Shown: one piece after another, positions 10,494-20,189 of the stretch | How positions within the stretch are numbered: position 1 is the stretch's first letter | How the letters are laid out: each line of letters begins with the position of its first letter | Assembly (NCBI RefSeq): GCF_016920785.2 | Contig: NW_024609958.1 | Coordinates: 3,161,000-3,224,999 of the forward strand | Direction of reading: 5' to 3' | DNA length: 64,000 bases | Source of the DNA: Ixodes scapularis | Lineage: Eukaryota; Arthropoda; Arachnida; Ixodida; Ixodidae | Program-made: the position numbers and the translations under genes | The notes under the pieces: model-generated | The model's input: the letters and a program-made list of their open reading frames with translations, nothing else | Database searches by the model: none | What the model was told of the DNA's origin: nothing

Positions 10494-11516
10494 ATGGCCA
10501 ATCCTGCAGTGTGTGGTGCTTGCTCCGATCCTATGACAACTGACGGCAGAAAGATGAAGTGCTGTGACTGTTCTAGCCACTATCATTTAGGTAAAAAATG
10601 TTCTGGCATTGCCGACGGCACGTTTAAAGGTATGAGCGCAGCCAAACTTGACAAGTGGCAATGCCTCGCATGCCGTGAAGGACAAGCAAAATCCAACTTA
10701 AGCATCAACTCCCCGTCCTCGCAAGTAGAGCCACCTGGATTCTTGGATCAGCTTTCGACGGTGCATCAGAAACTTGATCGCCTACTTTCTCTCAAAGACG
10801 CCGTGGATAACCTTCAAGAAATGCACCCAAAAATTGATGCCTTGTTGTCATTGAAACTAACGATCGATACTATGCGCAACACCATTAATGAGATGCAAGC
10901 ATCCCTGAATTTTGTTTCTTCTCAGTATGATTCGCTGGTGAATTCGACGGAAGCCCACGAAAAAGCTGTCAAAGAGCTTCAGACAGAAACCAAGGCTTTG
11001 AGGTCATTAGTATCGGACCAGGCGCTTGAAATACAGCAACTGAGAGCGGTACAGAACGACGCCGATCAATCGAATCGTACGTCCAACCTTGAAATACATG
11101 GCATTCCCTTTCAACCAAATGAGAATCTTGGAGGCATTCTCACTAACCTTGCAGGGCAGTTGAGCATTGAAGGCTTTCAGCCAGCGCATGTCAAGAAAGC
11201 GCATCGCCTGCCTGCTAGACGTGATGCCGTGCCCCCCATACTGGTTCGTTTCTCATCGTCTCCACTAAAAGAACGCTGGATGATGAGTCGTGGCCGCTTG
11301 AGTTCTATTCCTTCCGGAGACTCGCAGCCTCGAATCTATTTCAATGACAATCTTCCCGACTACAACAAAAAACTCTTCTGGATGGCGAGAACCAGAGGAA
11401 AGGAAAAGGGCTATAAGTTTGTGTGGGTTCGACATGGACACATTTTTGCCAAAAAATGCGAAGGATCAACTTTGCTTCGCATTATGAATGTTTTTGATTT
11501 GGAGCAAATAGTGTAG
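10494..11516 (+). CDS. LINE C ORF1 protein (PHD finger, coiled coil, FP/RRM-like domain)
   Basis: 340 residues, intact, starting at MANP as in E. A Cys4-His-Cys3 PHD finger occupies residues 7-63 (CGAC, CCDC, H in YHLGKKC, CLAC). A helical, leucine-rich segment runs over about residues 85-200. The C-terminal domain from SNLEIHGIP contains KKAHRLPARRD, ERWMMSRGRL and YKFVWVRHGHIFAKK. The frame is open 55 codons upstream, but the shared MANP start and the unrelated upstream reading favour 10494. Function as in the other ORF1 proteins: RNA binding and multimerisation with the element transcript. Confidence 0.88.
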   Translation: MANPAVCGACSDPMTTDGRKMKCCDCSSHYHLGKKCSGIADGTFKGMSAAKLDKWQCLACREGQAKSNLSINSPSSQVEPPGFLDQLSTVHQKLDRLLSLKDAVDNLQEMHPKIDALLSLKLTIDTMRNTINEMQASLNFVSSQYDSLVNSTEAHEKAVKELQTETKALRSLVSDQALEIQQLRAVQNDADQSNRTSNLEIHGIPFQPNENLGGILTNLAGQLSIEGFQPAHVKKAHRLPARRDAVPPILVRFSSSPLKERWMMSRGRLSSIPSGDSQPRIYFNDNLPDYNKKLFWMARTRGKEKGYKFVWVRHGHIFAKKCEGSTLLRIMNVFDLEQIV

Positions 11517-11590
11517 ACCCTAATGGCGCATTTTTTTCAGTTTAAGTGTAGTGTAGACCTTAATTGCTCAATTTTCTCAGTTTAAGGACC
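11511..11590 (+). repeat. 40-bp tandem duplication at the ORF1/ORF2 junction of LINE C
   Basis: GTGTAGACC...CAGTTTAAG occurs at 11511 and again at 11551, offset by 40 bases, with a few differences. The unit covers the ORF1 stop codon and the ORF2 start. The first copy keeps ATGGCGCAT (11523); the second has AATTGCTCA. Because 40 is not a multiple of 3, the surviving ATG is out of frame with ORF2. Confidence 0.8.
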
Positions 11591-14269
11591 TCAAGTCTTG
11601 CACTGAACACTTTAATGTGAACACAGGGACATCTTTTACGTTATTCCATGTCAACATAAGGAGCTTGCGCAAGCACTGGGATGAGTTTAGATTAACCGTA
11701 GATAGCGTGCTTCCGATAGCTGATGTGCTCATTCTCACAGAGATTAATATCCATAGTGACGACATTGGACAGTTTTTGTTACCCGGATTCAACAATTTCT
11801 TTTATAATCGCGACAAAAAGCGCGGTGGTGGTATTGCTGTTTTTCTCAAATCCACATTGTTATATTCGGAAATTTCTGTATCATTCCTATCATGTGAGTC
11901 ACTGGCGTTACGTGTCTTTACTTCTACATATGAACTCTACCTACTGGCCCTTTATAGACCCCCTTCGGATAGCATTCCTGTCTTTCTTTCCGAACTTCGC
12001 TGCTGTATACAGTCGTTGCCACTCACTGCAACTCTTTGTCTTACAGGAGACATTAACATTGACCTCTTAAAGCCTTCCAAAGCTATAGTTTGTGAATACC
12101 TCACTATATTGGCCGACTGCGGAATAGAACCATCTATTCAATCCCCGACAAGAGAAGAATATCTAAATACAAGACTTGTCAGCACATCCATTGATCACAT
12201 TAACCTAAGGGCACCTTTCTCAACAATCAAATCAGCCGTTATAACCCAGAAACTATCAGACCACTACTTTATAGCATGTCAGTTGGAATTTCCTGGTGTA
12301 GTGGGTGCTGTGCCCAATACTCAAATCCGCCAGATTGAAATAGTTGACCGTCAGAGATTTGACAAGCATGTTTCCGACTATGACTGGGTAACATTCCAAC
12401 GGTCTGTATATCCTTCAGAAGTATATTCTTCCTTTGTTGAACTCTTCCAGAAGTTTGCTAACGCATCAAAAAAAGTAATTTTTTTAAAGCAGAGGAACTC
12501 CAATTTACGCTGGCTTAACAATGACATATTAGCTGCAATTAAACTTAAACAAGTTGCTTGGAAACGCTGCCGGCGCTCACCACACAACCAAAGCCTGCTT
12601 GCAGAATTCAGATCTATCCGCAACAGAGTTAGCGCACTCATTCGCTCTGGTAAACGGGCTTATTTTCAAAAGCAGTTTTCTGAATCTCGGAGCAACGCTG
12701 TTAAAACCTGGTCATTGATCAACGAATTGCGCGGTGTCTCCCCGCGCGTGCAAGGAAGCATTTTAAAAGACACCTTTGGTATTAACTCACTCGCTGCTGC
12801 AAACCGCTTTAACGATTTCTTTGCTTCTTTTTCCGGAACAGCCAAAAAAAGCTCAATGTGTTCATCTATTCCTAACTTGAACCCTGCTTCCGCTTTTCTC
12901 CCTTACATGACAGCAAACGACTTAGAATCTATAATACTGAGCCTCAAATTGAACAAATCCCCTGGAATAGATAAAATACGTATTAGTGATCTTCGAAGAA
13001 ATTTCACTTACATTAAGGATACACTCCTTTTACTTTTCAACAATATGATCGAGACTGGTATCATACCCCGTGAATTAAAAACTGCTGTTGTCAAACCCCT
13101 ATTTAAGGGAGGTCAGAGAAGTAAGGTAGAAAACTATCGCCCAATATCTATTTTGCCATGTCTGGCACAAATATTAGAAAAATATATTTATATGACGATG
13201 GCATCCTTTATTGATAAATATAAGATTATGTCTCCGAGTCAGTATGGCTTTATAGCTGGCCGAGGAACACAACCTCTCTTGGACACGTTTTCTGATGACT
13301 TAAATTATGGCTTTGAGAATAACTTGTTCACTTGCGCATGCTTCCTTGACGTGTCAAAAGCGTTTGATACTGTTAATCACTCTATACTACTTAGCAAAAT
13401 TTCAGCCATAGGATTTCGTGGACCTTTCTTGTCACTTTTAGAAAATTTTCTGCTTGGGCGCACACAGTTGGTTTCGGTGAACAATGTGCAAAGTTCCACA
13501 GTTAGTTTAAATTCTGGCGTTCCGCAAGGGTCCGTTCTTTCTCCACTATTGTTTAACATCTATGTCAATGACTTATATAGCGTGGTTTCAAACTGCATTA
13601 TTTACCAATATGCAGACGACACCTTTTTATTAACACGTCATACTTCCTACCCATAAGCGCTTCAGATGCTCCAGCAATCCTCCAACAAAGTCATGGACTG
13701 GTTTTCTCGGAGCTTGATTTCTATAAATGTGTCGAAAACAAAACTCGTCTGCTTTCGCAATCCCTTGAAAGTAATGTCCTTAAATATTCCTTTTTTGCTA
13801 CGCACATCAAACTGTAGCTCGTGCCACTGTGCTGAAGTGCCGTATTCCGACTCTGTAAAATACCTTGGTATACACTTCGACTCCGACCTTTCGTGGAATT
13901 CTCATCTAACGAAAATATGTTCGAAGTTGAGAAGCGTTTCTTGTCTGCTTTATAACATCAAAACTTTCATGTCCCTCGGCTTACGCAAACGCGTTGCCTA
14001 TTCGTTAGCCTATAGTCACCTGCGCTATGGAATAACTCTTTTCGGTTCATGCTCTAATTTATGGCAAACAAAAATAGACAATATCTTAAAGGGGATTTTG
14101 AAAAACGTGTGCTATAACCTCAATTATTCTCATTTAGACCTTTTTGAGACATTGTCAATGCCGAACTTTAGATCTCTTTTTTTAGAAACAGTTCTGATCA
14201 ATCACTACTGGTCTGACGACTTTAAAGCTCCTCGTCTCGTCTCACGGCAGCTACGGAACGTTTCCAAAT
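11581..14269 (+). pseudogene. LINE C ORF2 (endonuclease + reverse transcriptase), start lost, nonsense codon, interrupted
   Basis: The frame has FKDLKSC..., then HVNIRSLRKHWDEF, LTEIN, TGDINIDL and LSDHYF of the endonuclease. The polymerase follows with YRPISILPC, FLDVSKAFDTVNH, SGVPQGSVLSP and YADD at 13609-13620. Three lesions are visible. The normal ORF2 ATG is lost in the 40-bp duplication. A TAA at 13654-13656 stands where E has a Lys codon. A transposon insertion after 14269 separates the last 35 codons. Everything between 11581 and 14269 is otherwise open. Closest relative in the window is the ORF2 of E. Confidence 0.9.
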
Positions 14270-14692
14270 AGAGAGTTTTAGGGAACCGGAACAAAATACG
14301 ATCGATAAACAAAAACGATCGATACCTTGGATCGTGCGTGTGGACCGATCGTGTGCCCTGAAACGGCTTTCGGGGAACCGTATTTGCAGACGATTGCAGA
14401 CGATCGGTACAGGTCGCGCCCCCTGGCAACGGAAACCCGCATCCGCCTCATCGAGAAAAGACAAATTTGCGTGTTTGTACAAATCGCAGAAACTTGAGTA
14501 AATAAAGATCGCACCCTAAATATATAGAAAACCTAAAATATTGTATACCTACTTATAGTTCGTCTCGTTTTTTTACTGAAATGAATGCGCTTCCGTAATA
14601 CAAAACCTGGCGCACCACGGCGTGTCGCCCCTAGCGCACCGAAGCTGTAAAATGTTCGTCTGCTAAAGAAGCAGACGAGCTTTCCGACGACA

Positions 14693-14809
14693 ATGGCGCT
14701 CGATCTTTCTGACCATGACTTGGAGTTGCCTCTATTCAGCGAAAGCAATTTAGAAAAAGTGATTTTGTACGACTTTCTGCGCACTAAGTGTGGCGTGAGT
14801 CTCTTTTGA
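14693..14809 (+). other. Short exon-like ORF inside transposon H
   Basis: A 38-codon ORF (MALDLSDHDLELPL...) starts 423 bases inside the left inverted repeat. At 14795-14800 a GTGAGT, a strong consensus 5' splice donor, follows codon 34, so the ORF may be exon 1 of a transposase or accessory gene whose rest is deleted. An 8-bp hairpin (CGTCTGCT...AGCAGACG) lies just upstream at about 14656-14678. I do not recognise the peptide. This is weak evidence for a gene. Confidence 0.3.
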
Positions 14810-15486
14810 ACTTCTCGCTTTCTATAAGCGAGGCACGCACGCGCGTGCCGTGAAACCCGTGACTTGTGCAGGGACACGACGGAATAAACATTCTTTTTGG
14901 TTTGCCGTGACACGGAGTCAGTCGCATTTCTTTCGGGTGCCACCGAGCACCGATACACTAAGAGAAGGCGCTTGTTGGCGGCAAGGCATAGGACGTTCAA
15001 CTTGGCGTAGCTTTTGAGTAAACAAAATGTTGTGATACCAGGAATGATGTGCAGATACTACGAATGATGTGCCAGCGTATTTTTTTTTCTTTCAGTTTAC
15101 CAGATTTATATACTTGGGGAATAAAATAATGCCTCGACCGTACATGGTAACTTGTTTTATAATAAATCATGCGTTCTCAGCGGGCAAGCTTTGGTGTTAT
15201 ACATCAACCAAATATGATGTTTACACCAACCACGTCCTGATATGCTGAAACGGTGCCGAAAGCAAACTCGATTTGGCTGAAGAACACGCTCGCGCGCGCT
15301 TATCATCGACATTCGAAGTCGTCTGCTAGCGATCCTGTCTCTTTCCCTCGAGGCCCAATGCAGGATCGAGTATTAAGAAAGCTATGGACAATACAACTAG
15401 AAATATTAAATCTCGAAAAAAATACAAAAATAACCAAAATATACATACTTTCTCAAGTTGATGCGGTCAGTTTTCTTGTACAAAGA

Positions 15487-16048
15487 TAATTCAATTCAAT
15501 TTTCAATTTAATTCAATTTTTATTTTCAGATCAAGTCATACAAAATAAAGAGCTGGCCCACAAAAGCAGCATTTTGCTTGTATGTGGGGCCAGGCGACCA
15601 GCTAGAATACATGTTGTTACAAAAAAAAGAAAACACTCTGCAGCCCAAAAAAAGAAATGAAAAAAACCTAAAATTAGCAGCACAAATAAATACAAAAAGG
15701 AAAACTTTAGAGCATGAAATATAGGTGTTTATAGCCAAGTCTATTCACGCAACCATGAAATAAAAGTACGAAATATCTCCAACGGTTAGGCTACGATATC
15801 TACAGCTCAGATGCTTGACACCAATTCCTTAGTTTCCTTTTTAGTACCCTAGTGGATTCTATATTCATAAGGTACTTTGGGAGTTCGTTAAATAAGGAAG
15901 GAATGTAATGATTTCTGTTTTTCTTTCCATACAGTGTGTATATTTTTGGAATGACGTATCTTATAGTACGTCTCAAATCTCTTTTTTTATTTACGAGGAG
16001 GTCAATTCTTTCCTTCGCTCCTCGCAACGAGAAGTTCTTTTTCAACGC
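15487..16048 (-). mobile_element. Antisense LINE 3' fragment inside transposon H
   Basis: Read on the minus strand: the end of a CR1-like ORF2 (16045-15800), an A-rich 3' UTR with a long hairpin built on CTGGCCC...GGGCCAG (about 15588-15549), AATAAA-like sequence and an (AATTG)n tail at 15487-15520. It is 5'-truncated near 16048. Tail and hairpin differ from the + strand array families, so it is another family. Confidence 0.65.
15800..16045 (-). pseudogene. C-terminal remnant of a CR1-like ORF2
   Basis: The minus-strand frame contains RRTIRYVIPKIYTLYGK followed by HYIPSLFNELPKYL and a basic end. This matches the layout of the extreme C-termini of E (YLVPSCYARYGK...FYVPHIFNSLP) and C. It has no catalytic motifs. 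The upstream boundary is unclear because similarity fades beyond 16045. Confidence 0.65.
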
Positions 16049-16592
16049 TGCGTCATTCCAAAGTGCTGGAGTGAAAAAGGAGTAGCGCCTAGCACCTCCC
16101 GAAGTAGAAAGATGTAGTCTTCTGCTGTAAACCGCTCGCGAGGAGGAGGCGGAGGGACGGAGGTAGATGCGGCGCTCATGTTGCTCTCTTACGGTACAGA
16201 TAGCAGACGATCACGGTCGTACGCCCGCGTACCGATCGTTGCGCCGTGTACGGTACGACCACGAAGAAAATATAAAGCAAAACCTGTAACTTTACTGCTG
16301 TGCGCCTATTAAAACTATCACCCAATATTCAAAGGGCTCGTTTTATAGGATATATGTGATTAGCATTTGTACAGAAATTTTTAATTCATGCAGCATGTTT
16401 AAACTAAAAGGTATCCAGAGCCATGATGCAGAAGGCTATTGCTCACTCTGTTGCCACTACAGAAAATCCTCAGTCATAACAGCAGCTGTAAAAAACGGGT
16501 GATAACTCCTCAAAATGCACATCCAATGTTTGTAAAAAAAAAAAAAAAAAACTAAAAAGAAATGTTAAAAAAAAAATATATATAAGGTGTTT

Positions 16593-16678
16593 GGGCCAGC
16601 GGGATTCGAACTCTCCACTGCCGCTCCACTACGAGTTCAACAAATCGGCGCTCCAATCAACTGAGCTACCGAGCAGAC
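16593..16678 (-). pseudogene. tRNA-like sequence (pseudo-tRNA or SINE head)
   Basis: On the minus strand a good A box (GGTAGCTCAGTTGATTGG, 16670-16653) and B box (GTTCGAATCC, about 16611-16602) are 40 bases apart. The T stem (GAGAG against CCCGC) pairs poorly, and the anticodon region is too long for a clean cloverleaf. A degenerate tRNA or the head of a tRNA-derived SINE fits best. No convincing SINE body or tail is visible. Confidence 0.45.
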
Positions 16679-17051
16679 GACTTTTGGTCACACTAAACAC
16701 TAATTTATTCCAATTAAAGAAGTCGAATTGCGTTTTGGTCTTTATTCTTCTTCTTATTTGCAGACTCAAACTTTATTGATTTGCTGTCACACATGGCGCT
16801 CCTGCCAGGCACTGCCACGAGTTATTTTCTTCATGTTTGGAGCCACGGCACGCTCCCTCCGCCAGCGAAAGAGCCGTTTTGCTCACCCAGCGAGACTGTC
16901 CATGTCGGCCATTGGCCGTGCCGGTCGTGCCTTACGGTTCGGCCAGCGCATTACGGTAAAATCGCAGAAGACAGGCGCATGCGCAGTTCGTACCGGAGGG
17001 CCCATCGTACCGTATCGGATGTGCAAAAACGGTTCCCTAAAACTCTCTAAT

Positions 17052-17156
17052 ATCTCGTCCCGAAATGCTACACACGGTATGGCAAAACTATGCGTTCATT
17101 CTACGTTCCAGACATTTTTAATCAATTACCATCAGATCTCTGGAACATTACGTAAA
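17052..17156 (+). pseudogene. Last part of LINE C ORF2, right of the insertion
   Basis: The frame YLVPKCYTRYGK...SFYVPDIFNQLP continues the ORF2 interrupted at 14269, aligned with 28630-28740 of E. It runs into ACGTAA and an A11 tract at 17151-17164, where an indel probably shifts the frame of the original Lys-rich end. Confidence 0.8.
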
Positions 17157-17601
17157 AAAAAAAACTAAAAAAGCGCCTCCGTCATATGGATATACTAAAA
17201 GAAAAAGGATAACTGTCTTTTTTTTCACATTTCTGTGGAGTATGTTTTTGTGACTAGGAGAGACTCATCGCGTGGTATTTCTGTCCCTCATATTTTGTGT
17301 CGTTCTTTGAATGTACTGTGAACAGACGTGCCGTGTGAGTGCGCCCTTTTTTGTTCATTCTGCTAGACTCCTCATCCCGAAGATCTGTGCCTCAAAGTTT
17401 TGCGTCGGCTTTTTTTTAATGTCCTGTGACCAGACGGACAAACCAATTTTAACTCTTTTTTTCTCCTGTTTTCTTCAAATAATTTATATTGATTAGTACC
17501 ACTGAAGTGGACATTTACTGTGGACTTCTAGTGTCTTAACGTTTTTTGTTTTTTTTTGACCGATTATGTTATTAATTCTACCCAAAAGGGTTCAGTCACA
17601 C

Positions 17602-17617
17602 AAGCCCATGTCGGCTT
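17602..17617 (+). promoter_or_regulatory. 3'-end hairpin of LINE C
   Basis: AAGCC-CATGTC-GGCTT followed by TGACGAACC. E has the same flanks (CACAAGCC before, TTTGACGAACC after) with a different 6-base loop, so the stem is conserved and the loop is not. Confidence 0.55.
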
Positions 17618-17661
17618 TGACGAACCTGACAGCTTCATGAGTATAGTCCTCGAAAATAAAT

Positions 17662-17662
<1 letters not shown>

Positions 17663-17724
<62 letters not shown>
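17663..17724 (+). repeat. (ATT)n tail of LINE C, about 20 units
   Basis: Uninterrupted ATT repeats after AATAAATGT; element D starts directly after it. Confidence 0.95.
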
Positions 17725-17725
<1 letters not shown>

Positions 17726-17785
17726 TTTGTTGGATGTCGTTTAGACGCTCAGCTACCCGAAGAGCAAGGAACCAGGCACGATTGT

Positions 17786-19881
17786 TCGTGGATTTCAATA
17801 ACGGATACGGTACAATTCGATGCTTTGGTCGCTGCCTTTGACTGGAACGAACTCCTGGTGTCCATAGAACCTTCCAATGTTTATAAAGCTTTCGTCGAGG
17901 TATTTCAATCCTTTTATTGTGCCGCCAAGAAAAGGTTAATTTCAAACGACGGTCTTATAAGCCATGGTTTAATTCTGATATTATGACTGCAATCAAAGAA
18001 AAAGATACGTTGTGGTCACGTAACCGTCGTTCACCAAACAATTTGCAGTTAAAAGCAGAGTATCGAAGCGCTCGGAACAAAGCTAATGCAATTATACGGT
18101 CTGCCAAACGCTGCTACTTTCAGCGAAGATTCTTTGAGGCAAGATCGAATCCACGTGAAACATGGAAGTTGATTAATTCTTTTACAGGGCGGGGAGAAAA
18201 GGCTTCGCTTCTTGACTCCCTTCAAAAACACTTCGGCACAGATCTGCAATCAGTAGTAAACGACTTCAACAAACTTTTTGCATCGTCATCGGGCTTTGCG
18301 CGAGACAGCGATTTCAAACCCTTGCCTCGAGCGCAAGTATTAGTTAATCAAACTCGGCGTTTCTTCCTCTTCTCACAATAGAAGAATTACACTCCATTTT
18401 GTTTTCTTTAAAACGCAATAAATCTCCTGGTATTGATACAATTCGTATTAATGATCTCTGCCGAAACTTTGGACATGTTCAGCACGTTCTTCTCACCATG
18501 ATAAATCAGTTCTTGGTCTCTGGCGTCATTCCAATTGAACTCAAAACCGCACTTGTGAAGCCTGTTTTCAAGGGAGGATCGCCTAACAAGCCTGAGTGCT
18601 ATCGCCCTATTTCTATATTACCTTGCATTGGAGAAATTTTGGAAAAGCATTTGTATCTTGTAATGTCCAGCTTCATTGAAACTCACAACATCCTGTCGCC
18701 TAACCAGTATGGTTTTGTTGCTGGAAAGGGCACTCAACCACTGCTGGAAGATTTTCTGACCTACTACACAGTACTTTTGATCGAAACTTATGTTCATGTG
18801 CAATTTTTCTTGATGTCGCCAAGGCCTTTGACACGGTCAGTCATAAGATGCTTCTTTTTAAACTGCAGAATTACGGTTTCCGTGGACCATTTATTGCATT
18901 GCTTAAAAATTTCTTTCTTGACCGCTCCCAAATCGTATCTATAGGAAATTTCAAAAGTGCTCGGCTGATGCTAAAAGCCGGTGTGCCCCAGGGATCGGTT
19001 TTGTCTCCATTGTTATTTAATCTTTTTGTTAATGATATCTCAACAAGGCTCATTAGTTGCAAAATTTTTCAGTATGCGGATGATACTTTACTTGTCTCTA
19101 GTCACATTAATTACCGCCAAGCTGTGCAGTTATTGCAACATGATTCTGCACGTCTAATGGACTGGTTTTATGACAATTATATTACTATTAACACATCCAA
19201 AACTAGACTTGTTTGCTTCAGGAATCCGCTGAAGAGTGTAGAATTGGACTCATCATTTATGTTACACAAATCCAGCTGCCTTGATTGTACATGTAGCTCC
19301 CTGAAATATGTTGACACTGTTAAGTACTTAGGCATATTCTTTGATTCAGATTTGTCGTGGTCAACGCATTTAACCCATGTTTCTGGCAAGCTTCGCAGTG
19401 TGTGCTGCTTACTTTACAATAATAGGGTGTTTATGCCATTTGCCGTTAGAAAATCAATTGCTACTGCTCTTGCTTATAGTATGCTAAGGTATGGCATCAC
19501 ATTATTTGGTAACTGTGCAGAAATATGGCAAACTAAAATTGACCGCATCCTTAGGAATTTGTTAAGAAGTGTTGGTTATCATTATGATCTTGCACCAGAA
19601 GCTGACATTTTTGAAGCTCTACAACTACCTAACTTCCATTCACTTTTTTGCAATGTGTTGTTCTTTCTCATTTCTGGTGTAGCGAATTTAAACATCCCTT
19701 TGTGCCCCGCAGAGATTTGCGTACCTGTGATCGCTTCATAATCCCCCGGTGTTTCACAAGATATGGTAAGCGAGAGCGCTCTTATTATGTGCCATACATT
19801 TTTAACCGACTCCCCGACCACTTCTTTGAAGCTACAAATAGGAGAAAATTGAAAAATCTATTGAACAGCTTTACGCTTTAA
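17786..19881 (+). pseudogene. LINE D ORF2 fragment (reverse transcriptase), several frameshifts
   Basis: The reading frame begins at ISITDTVQFDALVAAFDW, the post-endonuclease linker. It shifts near 17935-17950 and again near 18340-18400 (before KRNKSPGIDTIRINDL). Another shift comes near 18770-18800, just before the DVAKAFDTV box, and a last one near 19660. Polymerase motifs are present across frames: YRPISILPC, NQYGFVAGKGTQPLLED, AGVPQGSVLSP and YADD at 19073-19084. Decay is more advanced than in the neighbouring elements, consistent with an older insertion. Confidence 0.85.
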
Positions 19882-20058
19882 TTCATTGTACAATTTCAAT
19901 AATGTATTGTTGTGTTATATGTTGTATCTAATATGTTTGCTGGGATATTGTGTGATTATTTTCTGTTTCTCACATAGTGCGATACCTGTTTTAAATGTGT
20001 GCTCTACGGACTTCTTCTATGCTGTCTGTGACATTCCATTTGCTGGGTTCTGTCCTTC

Positions 20059-20074
20059 AAGCCTCTACTGGCTT
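20059..20074 (+). promoter_or_regulatory. 3'-end hairpin of LINE D
   Basis: AAGCC-TCTACT-GGCTT, same 5-bp stem and 6-base loop as in B, C and E, about 40 bases before the AATAAA-containing tail. Confidence 0.5.
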
Positions 20075-20137
20075 CGACCGACCAGTCACCTTATAGTGTT
20101 ATGAAGGTATCTAAATAAATGAAATGAAAAAAATGAA

Positions 20138-20179
<42 letters not shown>

Positions 20180-20180
20180 T
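20138..20180 (+). repeat. (ATT)n tract between LINEs D and F
   Basis: About 14 ATT units follow the AAATGA-rich tail of D. Element F starts at once, 9 bases before its ORF1 ATG. Confidence 0.95.
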
Positions 20181-20189
20181 GCTGCGGAG

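Larger units (their letters stand above)
14270..17048. mobile_element. DNA transposon 'H' with perfect 19-bp inverted repeats, probably non-autonomous
   Basis: A 2779-bp insertion bounded by AGAGAGTTTTAGGGAACCG at 14270-14288 and its exact reverse complement at 17030-17048. The target duplication is AAT. Three-base duplications are typical of PIF/Harbinger and a few other DDE superfamilies, so Harbinger-like is a guess; AAT is not the usual TWA. No transposase domain is readable. Contents: a short exon-like ORF near the left end, an antisense LINE fragment (15487-16048), a tRNA-like stretch (16593-16678), and GATCGAT-rich subterminal sequence at 14300-14415. Confidence 0.85.
14267..17051. repeat. 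3-bp target-site duplication AAT flanking the insertion in LINE C
   Basis: AAT at 14267-14269 and AAT at 17049-17051 flank the inverted repeats. Collapsing them gives a junction that aligns with the uninterrupted site in element E (28610-28640), with the VS-K/R-YLVP reading frame restored. The duplication length is therefore fixed by the comparison and not only by the repeat ends. Confidence 0.85.
9910..17662 (+). mobile_element. LINE 'C', full-length CR1/L2-like element split by a DNA transposon
   Basis: Layout: 5' UTR of about 580 bases, ORF1 (10494-11516), ORF2 (from about 11581) to 14269, then a 2.8-kb insertion (14270-17048). The last 35 codons of ORF2 follow at 17052, then a T-rich 3' UTR with the AAGCC/GGCTT hairpin, AATAAA and an (ATT)n tail. 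C is related to E along its whole length. Removing the insertion and one copy of AAT restores the continuous alignment with E, so the insertion came after C. Confidence 0.9.
17725..20137 (+). mobile_element. 5'-truncated LINE 'D'
   Basis: The copy starts at the end of C's (ATT)n tract, in the region between endonuclease and reverse transcriptase. It carries the rest of ORF2 with several frameshifts, a 250-base 3' UTR with the AAGCC-TCTACT-GGCTT hairpin (20059-20074), AAATAAATGA repeats and an (ATT)n tail. It belongs with B, C and E and not with A/F. Confidence 0.88.
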
